A DNA stretch of 64,000 bases, taken from positions 15,884,501-15,948,500 of the forward strand of contig JAGUCH010000002.1 of the NCBI GenBank assembly GCA_019096065.1. Direction: 5' to 3'. Position 1 is the first letter of the stretch. Each line of letters opens with the position of its first letter. Below are positions 45,073 through 59,108 of this stretch, piece by piece. The translations under genes and the position numbers were made by a program. The DNA is from Paracyclopina nana (lineage: Eukaryota; Arthropoda; Copepoda; Cyclopoida; Cyclopettidae). The notes under the pieces are model-generated. The model was not told where the DNA came from. It was given only the letters and a program-made list of their open reading frames with translations, and did not search any database.

Positions 45073-46009
45073 GCTGGTTTTCTGCTGAGCTGCTCAGCAC
45101 CTCTTTGCGATGTCTCAGCAACGGAGCGTCCCAGCGCACTTCTTTTTGCGGCTTTGAATTCGTCTTAACATTCTCAATCACTTTTGTTAGTACAGTCACT
45201 CAGCGCATTTTAGTTTACGAAGTTCTATAGTGCTGAGCGCTCAGCGCTATCTCCGCTCGTAGTTGTCCGATTTTAATAGCATTTTACTTGCTGCTTTTCG
45301 GGACTGAGAAGGTAAGTAAAAATTGCCCTAGGTGAGTAAATGAAACCAAGCCGAATCTTGAACCGAGCGAAGCGAGGGGAAGAGTGAGGCCGTTGCCTTC
45401 GAAGTCCCGAGAAGCAGCAAGTCAAATTTTATTAACTGTGACCGATTTTCCGAGCGAAATGAACTTGCCGGAATGCCATGTTGTGACGTCACGGGGTTTG
45501 CAAAAAGCTGACACGATCGGCAAAGTGAATTTACTCGCGAGTAAAACCGGTTACAGTTAGTAAAACTGTTTACATTTTTGGAATCCAGAGACTCAGCAAA
45601 AACTACTTTTACTTCATAGTAAAGCTCATATTTCCACTCATACACCCGCTAATTCTGAACGAAAAGCCGTATGTAGTACGTGGTTCATAAGGCTGCGTTT
45701 CATCCGTCTATTCAATGCCAAAATTCGAAAAATGCTCCGATTTTGGAACTATTTACAGTTTTGGAAATGGGAGATCAAATGGTACACTTTTTATTACATA
45801 GTAAACAAGATATCTCAGCTAGAAGTCTCCGCAAAACTCAGCAGTTAGGCTACTATTTAGCGGTAAACTTTGGCGCGCGATATCTCCGGTTCTACACAAG
45901 ATATCATGCCCCAATTTGAACAAATTGACCTTCTCTACAACCTTTATTTCAGTCAAAGTCCGTATATCGACTTTAAATCGATTAGCCAAAATTCGCTGAT
46001 CATAGTGAA

Positions 46010-46262
46010 CAAAATGGTCACCCAGAACACACAAATTGCTCTGATCACTCTGATCACAGTGAACACAATAATCACCCAAAACACACAAATTGCTCTGATC
46101 ACTCTGATCACACTGATCATAGTGAACACACTGGTCATACAGTACACACTGATTACGCTGATCACTCTGACCACGCTGATCACTCTGATTATGCTGATCA
46201 CTCTGATCACCCTGATCACTCTGATTACTTTGATCACTCTGATCACGCTGATCTCGTTGATT
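46010..46262 (+). repeat. 9-bp (18-bp) TGATCACTC array
   Basis: About 25 units of the form CTGATCACT, with an older left part in which 18-mers such as GTGAACACA-ATCACCCAG vary. It resembles both the 20657-20985 array (GATCATTGTGCACAACG) and the flanking GAACACAGC array. Confidence 0.8.
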
Positions 46263-46437
46263 GCTCTGATTGCACCTGTCTTGATTAGTGCAAGTTGGCT
46301 GTTTATTTAATTAATTTGACTAAGTTTTGGCTGCAGACTTTGCCTATCTGGCTCCAATTTGAACCTCTGAAGTCAGGTTGATCTCCTCTGAAAGGTTTAT
46401 TAGCAGTCCAAGTTTTTCACGGAAAATTCCACTTTAG

Positions 46438-47650
46438 AACGAACACAGCGAACACGGCCGAACACAGCGAACACGGCCGAACACAGTGAACACAGTGAAC
46501 ACAGCGAACACGGCCGAACACCGCGAACACGGCCGAATACAGCGAACACGGCCGAACAAAGCGAACACGGCCGAACACAGCGAACACGGCCGAACACAGC
46601 GAACACGGCCGAACACGGCCGAACACAGCGAACACCGCGAACACGGCCGAACACAGCGAACACGGCCGATCACAGCGAACACGGCCGAACACAGTGAACA
46701 CAGCCGAACACAACGAAGACAGGCGAACACAACGCACAAGGACGAACACGGCCGAACACAGCGATCACGGCCGAACACAGCGAACACGGCCGAACACAGC
46801 AAACACGGCCGAACACAGCAAACACGGCCGAACACAGCAAACACGGCCGAACACGGCCGAACACGGCCGAACACAGCAAACACGGCCGAACACAGCGAAC
46901 ACGGCCGAACACAGTGAACACAGCGAACACGGCCGAACACAGCGAACACGGCCGAAACAGCGAACACGGCCGAACATGGCCGAACAAAGCGAACACGGCC
47001 GAACACAGCGAACACGGCCGAACACAGCAAACACGGCCGAACACAGCAAACACGGCCGAACACAACGAACACAGCGAACACGGCCGAACACAGCGAACAC
47101 GGCCGAACACGGCCGAACACAGCAAACACAGCGAACACGGCCGAACACAGCGAACACGGCCGATCACAGCGAACACGGCCGAACACAGTGAACACAGCCG
47201 AACACAACGAACACGGCCGAACACAACGAACAAGGCCGAACATGGCCGAACACAGCGATCACGGCCGAACACAGCGAACACGGCCGAACACAGCAAACAC
47301 GGCCGAACACAGCAAACACGGCCGAACACAGCAAACACGGCCGAACACGGCCGAACACGGCCGAACACAGCAAACACGGCCGAACACAGCGAACACGGCC
47401 GAACACAGTGAACACAGCGAACACGGCCGAACACAGCGAACACGGCCGAAACCGGGAACACAGCCCAAAATGGCCGAACAAAGCGAACACGGCCGAACAC
47501 AGCGAACACGGCCGAACACAGCAAACACGGCCGAACACAGCAAACACGGCCGAACACAACGAACACAGCGAACACGGCCGAACACAGCGAACACGGCCGA
47601 ACACAGCGAACACGGCTGAACACAGCGAACATGGGCAAACTCGGGCGGAC
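46438..47650 (-). repeat. Right GTGTTCGCC array with ~494-bp higher-order repeat
   Basis: On the plus strand the main unit is the 19-mer GAACACAGCGAACACGGCC. Landmark variants recur about 494 bp apart (GTGAACACAGCCGAACACAA near 46693 and 47187; TGGCCGAACAAAGCGAACAC near 46976 and 47470), so a block was itself duplicated in tandem. Long frames through the array in all phases are artefacts of the repeat. Confidence 0.9.
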
Positions 47651-47716
47651 ACAGCGAAAAAATTTTAAGTTTTGCTTGCATTTGATCCCTGCCTATGCAG
47701 TCGCGGCCGTTTTGAG

Positions 47717-48583
47717 GCATTAGATGGATACACTTTATTATGATTTGACCATATTTTGAGCCTTACATTGTCTGAAATTCCAATTTTTAGTGAAATTTAA
47801 GGCTGGCTTTAAGGCTGGCTTTCGGGTAAGCCAAAGCACCATTTAAAAGTGCTTCCGGAATTAATTTGCTCAATAAAAGTGGCAGTATTGTTTGATAAAT
47901 TTGGTTACTTTTGGCCTGATATTAAAGTACGTGTCTTGTAACACCAAAAGGCATGGGTCAACTAGTCCTGACGTCACTACAGCTGAACTGACGTCCGAAA
48001 ACATCGGTTCCGCTTTCCTATACATAGCATGCAATTTTCATGATGTTTCCATAGCTCAGTGGTTAGAGCTTTGGGATGCTAATCCAACTGTCTGAAGTTC
48101 AAATCTTGGATGATCCTCTCTTTTTTCCAACTTCTTTGGAATTTGGATTACTTCCATGGAAAATGAGGGGCATTAAATTACTTAAAATCCCTCAAATTTG
48201 ATTCAAGGGTTGTTAAGCATTTAATATCCACCAAATTGCTTAGAAAGAACTGTGATATAAAAGAGCTGAGTCGGATCGGTAAACTGAATTTTAACACGAG
48301 GAAATCGTATTACAGTATATAAATAACTATTAGGTCATTCAATTAAATCAATGATGCTTTTTAAGAAAGGTCACAAGCAAAAAAGATGGTATAGACATCT
48401 TGATCATAACATCAACATAGGGATTCCTTCAGGCCTTTAAGGACGAAATTGGGTAGGCCGCAAAGTGACTCATAGCTACCAGAAAAATTACAACCACTTT
48501 AAATAAATCCCTTTGGCATTTGTGCTAATTATGTAAGGAATTCATCAAAATATTTAGTAACATTGTTTTTGTTTAGTTTTTTC
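47717..48583. other. Gap between foldback elements, with tRNA-like fragment
   Basis: About 870 bp. Holds the tRNA-like segment at 48044-48115 and, from about 48385, the left half of the dispersed repeat split by the foldback copy 2. No gene seen. Confidence 0.4.
48044..48115 (+). tRNA. tRNA-like sequence, anticodon GCT (Ser) if real
   Basis: TAGCTCAGTGGTTAGAGC is an excellent D-arm/box A. A 5-bp anticodon stem (TTGGG/TCCAA, one G-T pair) encloses a 7-base loop ATGCTAA with U33 and anticodon GCT. Box B AGTTCAAATC is fair. The acceptor arms GTTTCCA/ATGATCC and the T stem pair badly, and a Ser tRNA would need a long variable arm, which is lacking. A decayed tRNA or a SINE head is more likely than a working gene. 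Confidence 0.3.
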
Positions 48584-50165
48584 GGGCGTGTCTAAATAAG
48601 GCAAACAAGGGCAAACAAGGGCAAACAAGGGCAAACAAGGGCAAACAAAGGCAAACAGGGGCAAACAAAATAAAAATGCATCACAAACAAAGGCAAACAG
48701 AGGCAAACAAAATAATCATGCATTAGTAACGAGGGCAAACCAAATAAAAATGCATTGCACACAAGGACAAACATAGGCAAACAAAGTAAGACCCAAAGTG
48801 AGGCTCAAAGTAAGGCCAAGTAATGTGAATCTTCTTATTTCAATCCATTCAGAGTTTGTTTGCACTATTTCCTTCATTGTGCAGCAATGTTAGAATAATT
48901 AAGGCTTTTATTTCGGCCTTTTTGGCTTTGAATCATGAGAATGAAATCAGAGAGGACCAATCAAGTCACCTTAGGGCAAATGCAGCTTGCAGAAAGTTTG
49001 TTTGCCCCATAATCGACTTTTCACTTTTGCGCGTAAAAAGCGAAAAGTGCAAAAATGCTGCATTATTGAGCAAGTGAACTTTTTCTGGCCTTTTTGGCCT
49101 TCCACACCAAGGTAAGACTCTAGGGAAGTCCCAGTAACATGAGTCAGCTTATTTCCGTTCCATCAGAGGCTGTTTGCCATTATTAGAATTTGTTTGCCCA
49201 ATTTCCTTCACTGTTAGGGGCAAACAAATCATTTATGCTTTTACTTAAGCCTTTTTAAAGGTCTCTAAAGGTCTTACATTGAGAATTACATTATTCAAGG
49301 CCAACAAGGCCAAAATAATGGCCCTAATCAAAAAAATAAAAATATAGATAATTTGTTTGCCCATAACAGTACAACACTGTGAAAGAAATAGGGCAAACAA
49401 ATTCCAATAGGGGCAAACAACCTCTGAAGGGATGGAAATAACATGGTTCATGTTACTAGGCCTTACTTTGAGCCTTACCTTGGTGTGGAAGGCCAAAAAG
49501 GCCAGAAACAGTTCACTTGCTCAATATTGCAACAGTTTTGCACTTTTCGCTTTTTGCGCACAAAAGCGCAAAGTCAATTATGGGCCAAACAAACTTTCAA
49601 GATGCTTCATCGGTCTTTTGTCATGTCATTTACATTATTCAAGGCCAAAAAGGCCATGATAAAAGAATAGATAATTTGTTTGCCCATAACATTACTGCAC
49701 CGTGAAAGAAATAGGGCAAACAAATTCCAATAGGGGCAAAAAAACTCTGAAGTGATTGAAATTAGCTGATTCATGTTACTAGGCCTTACTTTGAGCCTTA
49801 CCTTGGTGTGGAAGGCCAAAAAGGCCAGAAAAAGTTCACTTGCTCATTATTGCAGCAGTTTTGTACTTTTCCTCAAGTCGGGACCGAAAAAACCAATTTT
49901 TTCCCCCTCGAACTGGACTTTAACTAATTTTCGAATTTTGAAGCCACAAAACTAGGAGCACAAAAAGAGAATCCTCTTTTTAAATTAGATGCAATCCTTG
50001 ACTTTATTTTACAGCTTTTTCAGCTAATGCTCTATTTGCTTCTTTATTACTTTGGCTCTAAATTGAGTATTACACTTGAGATGTCAAAACGATCTCAAAT
50101 TTTTTCCCTACCCAAAACTTCGCACGTTTCATCACAAGTGGGCAGTGTAATGTTATGATAAAGCT
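48385..50165 (-). repeat. Dispersed repeat copy split by foldback element
   Basis: 48385-48583 and 49872-50165 together match 10860-11380 in inverted order. The break falls at TTTTTTC (48583) on the left, and at TCAAGTCGGGACC (from about 49871) on the right. Confidence 0.7.
48584..49870. mobile_element. Foldback transposon, copy 2 (right end missing)
   Basis: Starts GGGCGTGTCTAAATAAGGC like copy 1, then 10-mers GCAAACAAGG, one forward unit (48790-49110), a spacer (49110-49350) and inverted units (49370-49865). The sequence stops at GTACTTTTC, inside the unit, without the terminal TATTTAGACAC, so the right terminus is deleted. The spacer is in the opposite orientation to that of copy 1. Confidence 0.8.
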
Positions 50166-50309
50166 ACTTACAAGCACCATAAAGATTCAACCTGGTGTGT
50201 TGCATAATTGCATTTGCCTGTCCTTTTCTGTGCGGGAAAATCAGGTGCCATCAAGAAAAGATTTTGCACCCATAATTATTTGTTGCTTTTTTTATGTGTC
50301 GCGTATTTC

Positions 50310-50845
50310 AGTTATCAACGATGGTCGGAAACGACCTAAGTGGTATATATACTAGTTTTTGATTTATTTTGGTCGGAAAAATAATATTGGTGGTCGAAAA
50401 ATTGGTCGTTTTTAGAAAATGATCAAAAATATCAAAAACAGGCACATTTAGCCAAAATAAGATATGCAAATATGCAATGATAAAATAAAGATATGCACAT
50501 TTTTCCTTTTACAAACAATTTTAGCCCAAAAAAACCTTGCAAAAACAGCTTAATTTCAAAAGAAATGTAAAACTAAAGCTTGACTAAAATTAACAAAATG
50601 TTCTAATGATTCAGACTATATTTTGCTCAGAGCTCGGTCATCAAAATAAAAAAATTCTAATTTCGAGTAATATTTTTTATAAGTGACTAATTTTGTACGC
50701 CAAATATTGCACAAAAAACTTTGAAGAAGAAATAAAAAGACATTTCATACATAAATTGGGTAAGTTTCGGCCGTCGCAAAAGGGGTCACTTTGGGCCAAA
50801 AAAAAAGTGGTCGGAAGCCTAAAAATCCATTGAAAACTCTGATTT
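50310..50845 (-). repeat. Dispersed CGACCACTTT-rich repeat, copy 2
   Basis: Inverted relative of 18915-19465: begins GTTATCAACGATGGTCGGAA and ends AGTGGTCGGAAGCCTAAAAA. Divergent, with many AT-rich indels. Confidence 0.6.
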
Positions 50846-51447
50846 TAGTAAATCGATCACTAGTGCTATTTCACCAAGTATTTTACAACTTATCAAAATT
50901 GTCAGCAAAATAGGTTTAGCTTTGTAATTTCATGCTTTTAAAGCATTTCAAAATTCGGTTTGCCGTGCGATTCAATTTGAAAATTATTTAGATTTTAGAG
51001 TTTAGCAACATTAATTTTTTGGCTCAAAAAAATTTCAATTGTAGTTTGAGTTCCTGGGAGGACATGTCATTTACAAAAAGTGATTTTTACATAAAAATTA
51101 AGGTTGCGAAAGGTTGCCAAATGGTTAATATGTTTTGTATAAATAACAAATATTGCAAAGTTTTTAAGAAGAATGCTTACCTGGAATATCTGGAGTAATT
51201 GTGATCGGCTAAAGCTGGAGGAAGCTGAACATTTTCGTTTTTCATCCTGGATCTGAATGGCTTCTGTCACATTTCACTAACTCTCAGTGAAGAGTTCATT
51301 AAAGCCCAAGGTAAATTGAACGAGTAGATTAGGTAAGTAACGCAAATGCTGAGTACGCGTTAATCAAAAAGTCAAAACACTGTTAACCACGTGTGGAATC
51401 ACTGGCGTCAGTCAGTCGCTATCGAGAACTGTCAGCGATTTGTTTGA
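50846..51447. other. Intergenic AT-rich sequence
   Basis: About 600 bp without a recognisable gene or repeat. It ends in the target duplication of the MITE at 51448. Confidence 0.35.
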
Positions 51448-51845
51448 CAGGGTGACGAGACAATTAGAGCGGGTTGTAGCCAGATTTTTCACAAAAATAG
51501 CCACGTTTGGCCACAAATTGGCAAAAAAGTGTCCACAACTTTCGCGATTGTCTAGATAATGATAAATATTTCGAAAATTTGATCCATTTTCTGGCATTAA
51601 TGTGGGCGAAACAATGATTTAAATCGTAATTTGGTAGCAGAAATTTCAAAAATGTAGTTGGCCTGATTTTCATACTTGATTTTTTCCCAGCTTTTAAGAA
51701 AATTATTCAAGCGTTAATTCAGTAAAAATATCGAATTTTCAGGCTCTTCCAAAAAATAGCCCCAAATGGCTATGCAGCCTACATTAGCCACACTTGGGTC
51801 AAAAATATCCCATTTGGCTATAAATAGCCACATCTGGTCACCCTG
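51448..51845. mobile_element. 398-bp hAT-like MITE
   Basis: Ends CAGGGTGACGAGA and (reverse complement) CAGGGTGACCAGA. Flanks TTTGTTTGA (51439-51447) and TTTGTTTCA (51846-51854) form an 8-9 bp target duplication with one mismatch. The interior carries several TAGCCACRTTTGG motifs in both orientations. Short CAGGGTG-type ends with an 8-bp duplication suit the hAT superfamily. Confidence 0.75.
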
Positions 51846-51854
51846 TTTGTTTCA

Positions 51855-52724
51855 GCCAGAAAAAGCCGGAAAATACCCAGGACTACGCTTTGGGCCAGTG
51901 ACCACATTTGGCTATTTATAGACAAAGTGGCTACGGAAATATAGGCCGAAGAGCCAAAGCCATTTGAGGCCATTTTTGAAAAGCCCGGAAATCATAAGCC
52001 TAAGAGCAATAGATTTTGATGAGTATCTCGCTCTCAAAAAAAGCTGACCTTCTTTGGAAAAACTAAGGCTAAGGTAGAGCTTCCACTACTGCTCCGATCG
52101 GAACGAAAACTTGAGGTGCTCAGGGTTTTTAGGTGAAATTAGAGCTTAATTATCATGCTAGATGGCGCCACTATAAGGTACTACAGCTGTTTACGCATGA
52201 CGCTTTGACGGAAAAGTGGAAAAAAAATATTTTTTGGCTCAAGCCACTAAATTCAAAAAGTCTATAGTTTCGGCGCTAGAAGTTTTTTTTATTTTATAGG
52301 TTTTTAAAATAACTTTTCGAGTTAATTAATATCTGCCAAACAAGCCCCCTTAGCAAATGCTTTCAAAATATGTATAGCTTTTGGGTGGGGAATTGTTTCT
52401 GGGTTGCAATAGCCCTCAGGTTGATGTTTATATGCGGACATGGACATTGATCGCTCGGATTTCCTCTTAGAAGCCAACTACAACTAAATCTTGCTTCATT
52501 CAGCGTTTCTTTGGACAAAAATTGCCCAAAAATTCATATAATTGATCAGATGAACGGGGCCCTTGTTATGAGCTAAGTCGCGCAAGAGCTAAAAAGAAAA
52601 AGACCTGAGTGGCAAATGCCTTTTAAAAGGGTAAATGTAGAAAAGGGTTAACGAAAGCATGAATGATCAAGTTCATATATAAAAACTGTTTGTTATTTGT
52701 ACAAAGTTGAAATGAAGGTACATT
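51855..52724. other. Intergenic, downstream of MCM2
   Basis: About 870 bp. Contains 52150-52235, a direct copy of the left end of the 21060 MITE (GATGGCGCCACTATAAGGTA, GACGCTTTGACGGAAAAGTG). No gene seen. Confidence 0.45.
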
Positions 52725-55536
52725 CTACATTTGTTGAATGATCAGCTTTCGCTTGGCATCATGGGAGAAATTGTTGGCCTTGAACATGTCACTGTTGAAG
52801 AATGGCTGCAAGTTTTGAATGCTGATTGCCCTCGCGCGCTCGAGCAAGTCATTTTCAGCCACTTCGATGACTTCTTGTTCAGTTCCATATCGGTTCCTCA
52901 TGTACACCGCCGTTTCCTGGGTGAGTTGCCTCAAAACGAAGAGGAGGAGCTCGTTGTTGTCCCTCTTGAAAGTCAAATATCTGGAGAACTTGCGCTTCAT
53001 CGACTTCATCACGCTGAACTTTTGCGTGTCAATGAAGGACTCGAGCATGACACGAATAGCCATGTTGACGTCGTCGTCCCTCACGAATTCCCTCAAGTGC
53101 ATCTTGGCATGAGCCTCGGCCATGCGAATCATGGACTCGATGTGCCTCACCGTGATGGGCACACTTCCAGTAGCCATGGATTCCCTCCTCAAGTCCGAGT
53201 ACATTTTGGCCACCTTGTCCTGGTCCATGTCATGCAGCTTGGGGTGGATTTTTTCCCTGGCATAAAGAATGTACTTGCGAAGCAAGTCCTGAGGGATTTT
53301 CTCCACGCCAGACAAATTGGTGGCAGATGCCAGCCTCTTTTCAATGTTTTCCATCCTCTCCACGTCCACTTCTTCGGCCAAGGGGTGATTTCGCATGTGA
53401 GAGCCCACGACGAACCTGGCCAAATGCTCATCACCCACAGGGTCGACGGTGTCCCTGACAACGCACAACACATCGAAACGGGACAAAATGGGCTCGGTCA
53501 GGTCGACGTTTTCGGAAAAGGTCATGCTTGGATCGTACCTGCCACCGATAGGGTTGGCAGCTGCCATCACTGAGCATCTGGCCTTCAGCGAGGTGACAAT
53601 TCCCGCCTTGGAAATGGAGATGGTTTGCTGCTCCATAGCTTCGTGAATGGAGGTACGGTCTTGATCGTTCATCTTGTCAAACTCGTCAATGAGGCAGACT
53701 CCCTTGTCGGCCAAGACCAGGGCTCCAGCCTCGAGAGTCCACTCCTTGGTGACAGGTGACCTCTGGACGTAGGCGGTCAAGCCGACAGCCGAGGCTCCTT
53801 GGCCAGTGGTGAAAACGGCCCTGGGAGCAATTTTCTCCACATACTTCAAGAATTGGGACTTGGCAGTGCCTGGGTCACCACACATGAGCACGTTGATGTC
53901 ACCACGCACGCGATGCTTGTCCGACTTGTCTTTTGGCTGACCGCCAAACAAGGCCAAGGCGAGGCCTCTCTTGATATCCTCATGTCCATAAATGGAAGGT
54001 CCGATGGAGGCGACGATGCGTTCGCCAATGCGCTCATCTTTGCTCAGAGCAACGATGGCTTTGATGTCATCATCAGTCATGGATTTGGTAGCATTACTCT
54101 CGTCCTTTCGGAACACGTGGTTGGCCATGATGACAGTTGCGAAAACGGGGAAACCTTGGGAAGTGTTCAAAGAGCCATCATAGTTGTTGGTGTAAACGCC
54201 AGTGAGTTCAATTTCATCTCCCGGACGACAAGTGTCGCAGAGGTCACCGAGCAAAATGGCGTCCTTGGAGCGTGGCAGCCTTCCTGCAGGCACCTTGCCA
54301 GGGCTTTCTTGAATCGTGATTCTTTGGAAGTTCTTGTACAAAGTTTGCTCCATGTTGACAGTGAAGGGGCCTCGGCTTTGGCACTCTGGACAAACTCCAG
54401 GCCGGGTTTCTTGGTTTTGACTCTGAATGTAGGGCCCAAGGACGTAGTTGCACTTGTCACAATCATACTTGATGAGTGACAGCTGCGGCAGGACTCCGGT
54501 GGATGATGTGACTACACCAGATGTACGAATCAGTTGGTTCAAGTGGAGTTGGCGGAGCGATCGCAGCTCTTCCACCAGGGGAAGATCTGTGATGCGAACG
54601 TGAATCTCTTTGGCAATCGCCTCGTATTTGGGGAACATGGACAACACCACACTTTTGGCAGCCTCGTCGAAAATGGCCAGCACTTCGGTGGGAGCCTCGG
54701 GTAAAAAGTAGGCTAGCACTTGGCATTCTGAGGCCAAAATGTTGTAGTCAACCTCGAAACTCGCGCGGTTCTCCTCGCACATCGACCTGATTTTCTCCCT
54801 GAAAATTAGAACATTACCAAATAACATGATGTTTCTATGGCAAAATGGGCAATTTCAAACCTGTAAAGGTTGTGGCCCTTCGAGTCCACATAGGTCCTCA
54901 AAAAGTTCTTGAACCGGTTAAGACACTCGGTGCGAGGTCCAACTTGCATGACATGCTCCCTGATGGATCTACCACGTGTGTCCTCCAAGTTTTCAATGGA
55001 CTCAACGAGGCCTTGGTCTTCCTCATCCTCATCAATGCCGCCTTCAGCCGCTCTGTCAGCGGCCAGGCGTCGACGTCTCCGTGCCGGTTCGTCGTCCTCA
55101 TCATCCTCATCGTAAAGAAGGCCACGTCGCATGCGACCATCAGCCCTTCGGCCTTCCTCGCGGTCACGCTTGCGCAGAGCGGCTTCGGCAGCAGCACGAT
55201 CTCCCTCGGACATCATGTCATAGTCGTCTTCGTCGAGGAGCTCGCGCTCATAGCGATCCAGGGCGGGCATGGGACGATAGTCGTTCTCCATGTTGTCGCC
55301 AAACAACTCCTCGCCATCTTCCTCGTCCTCCTCTTCCACTCCAGCCTCGCCCAACAGATCTTCGTCCTCAAAGGGAGGAAGGTCCCGACCGGGTGACGAG
55401 TCCATTCTTGACCTCCTGGAAGGCGTTTCAGGATCGTTGTCTGACAGCCTTGCTGACGGCGAAGTAGGGTGATCCTGAAATTTGAAATGGTTCACCTTGG
55501 CTTGACTTTTACAGGGTTTGAATGACTTACCGACAT
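52725..55536 (-). CDS. MCM2: DNA replication licensing factor MCM2
   Basis: Exons 55536-55531 (only Met-Ser), 55474-54861 and 54798-52725 encode 897 residues (human 904). MCM2 is a subunit of the MCM2-7 replicative helicase and a histone H3-H4 chaperone. The acidic N-terminus includes DEDLLGE and [20 protein letters not shown], then [17 protein letters not shown] and [13 protein letters not shown], which are specific to MCM2. The C4 zinc finger is at 320-346 (CDKC...CPEC). The AAA+ core has Walker A GDPGTAKS (514-521), Walker B LIDEFD (576-581) and the SRFD arginine finger near 646. The first coding exon of six bases is unusually short but gives a normal MCM2 start. Introns are 56 and 62 bp. 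Divergent from ATP6V1A. Confidence 0.97.
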
Positions 55537-56359
55537 GATGATAAAGTTCTTTTCAGCGCAAGAGCAGACAAAAAATTGCGGGAGTAATGAAAGAAACGGC
55601 GGGAAAGAGTACCAAAACAACAAGTGAAATGTAATACACATTAATAACTCTCAGAAGATGCATTAAAATACCAAAATTGGCAAAGATGCATAATATTGTT
55701 ACCAAGAAAGTAAAGGCTCAGTTTGGATTGCTAAAACGCTAAATTAGAAATAATAGTTCATTGTATTTGAATAATGGAGCTGTATTTTACTCATTCTCTG
55801 CTTGACAATTTTAAGGCAAATATCCTTGGAGTTTGATGGATTAAATCTACTAAAATACAATATTTTGTTGGTCAAATAGGAAGAGGTCACTTTTCCAATA
55901 TAAGCAAGAATTCTGAATTCATTGGAAATGTTTGCTAAAGATATATTTTCTAAATATTGGATCTCGTGAAGATGTTGAAGGTTTGTTGCAGCTTTTTCTC
56001 TGATTTCGGGTTACTTTCAGACTTTTTGCTTCCATTTCAGATTCTGGCTTTTTCAGGCAATATCCCGGCCACTTGATATGTACGAAGCTCAACACCACTT
56101 ACTGTGCCGAGTCACATGACAGCTCAGAATTTCATAGCAGTCAGAGAGAAAGCCATTAAGGGATCTCAAAGGGGAATTCCAGATCTTTAGTTCGACCAAC
56201 AAGATAAATTATAAAGGTGAGTCTTGTCTGCAAGAAATCAATCATCTCTCAAAGCGATTGATCTCGTTTAATTTCCCATAAAATTTGTTTATTTTATGTC
56301 GCGGTGGGCGTTTTTGGACACGAGTCCAGTTTGTGCTAAATCATATGATCACTTAGGCA
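55537..56359. other. Divergent intergenic region MCM2 / ATP6V1A
   Basis: About 820 bp with both promoters. A likely 5' UTR intron of ATP6V1A runs from GTGAGT at 56217 to CACTTAG at 56356, three bases before the ATG. No repeat recognised. Confidence 0.45.

Positions 56360-59108
<2,749 letters not shown>

Larger units (their letters stand above)
42618..47708. mobile_element. 5.1-kb foldback-type element with GTGTTCGCC arrays
   Basis: Positions 42618-42660 and 47666-47708 are exact 43-bp inverted repeats starting GGCCGCGACTGCATAGGCAG. They are flanked directly by a perfect 8-bp duplication GTTTTGAG (42610-42617, 47709-47716), so this is a single transposition unit. Next to the left terminus is an array of TGTTCGCCG/TGTTCGCTG 9-10-mers (to about 43410); next to the right terminus is the inverted, longer array (46438-47650). 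The 3-kb centre holds a 68-bp palindrome, a 169-bp triplication and a 9-bp TGATCACTC array. No transposase ORF is present, so it is non-autonomous. An 8-bp duplication fits hAT or P-type transposition. Confidence 0.85.

Noticed and set aside
46434-47638. Long ORFs in all frames (up to 322 codons) coding for repetitive CVRPCSLCSAVFAVFGRV or EHSEHGRTQRTRPNT-type peptides
   Set aside because: They are readings of the 19-bp array; stop-free frames follow from the repeat sequence. No start context, no homology and no unique sequence.
48584-49882. A TCGGG target duplication around foldback copy 2
   Set aside because: The right end of copy 2 lacks the family terminus, so the short match TCGGG near 48582 and 49876 is not a true flank pair.
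52731-54479. 280- and 226-codon plus-strand ORFs
   Set aside because: Antisense shadows of MCM2 exon 3.
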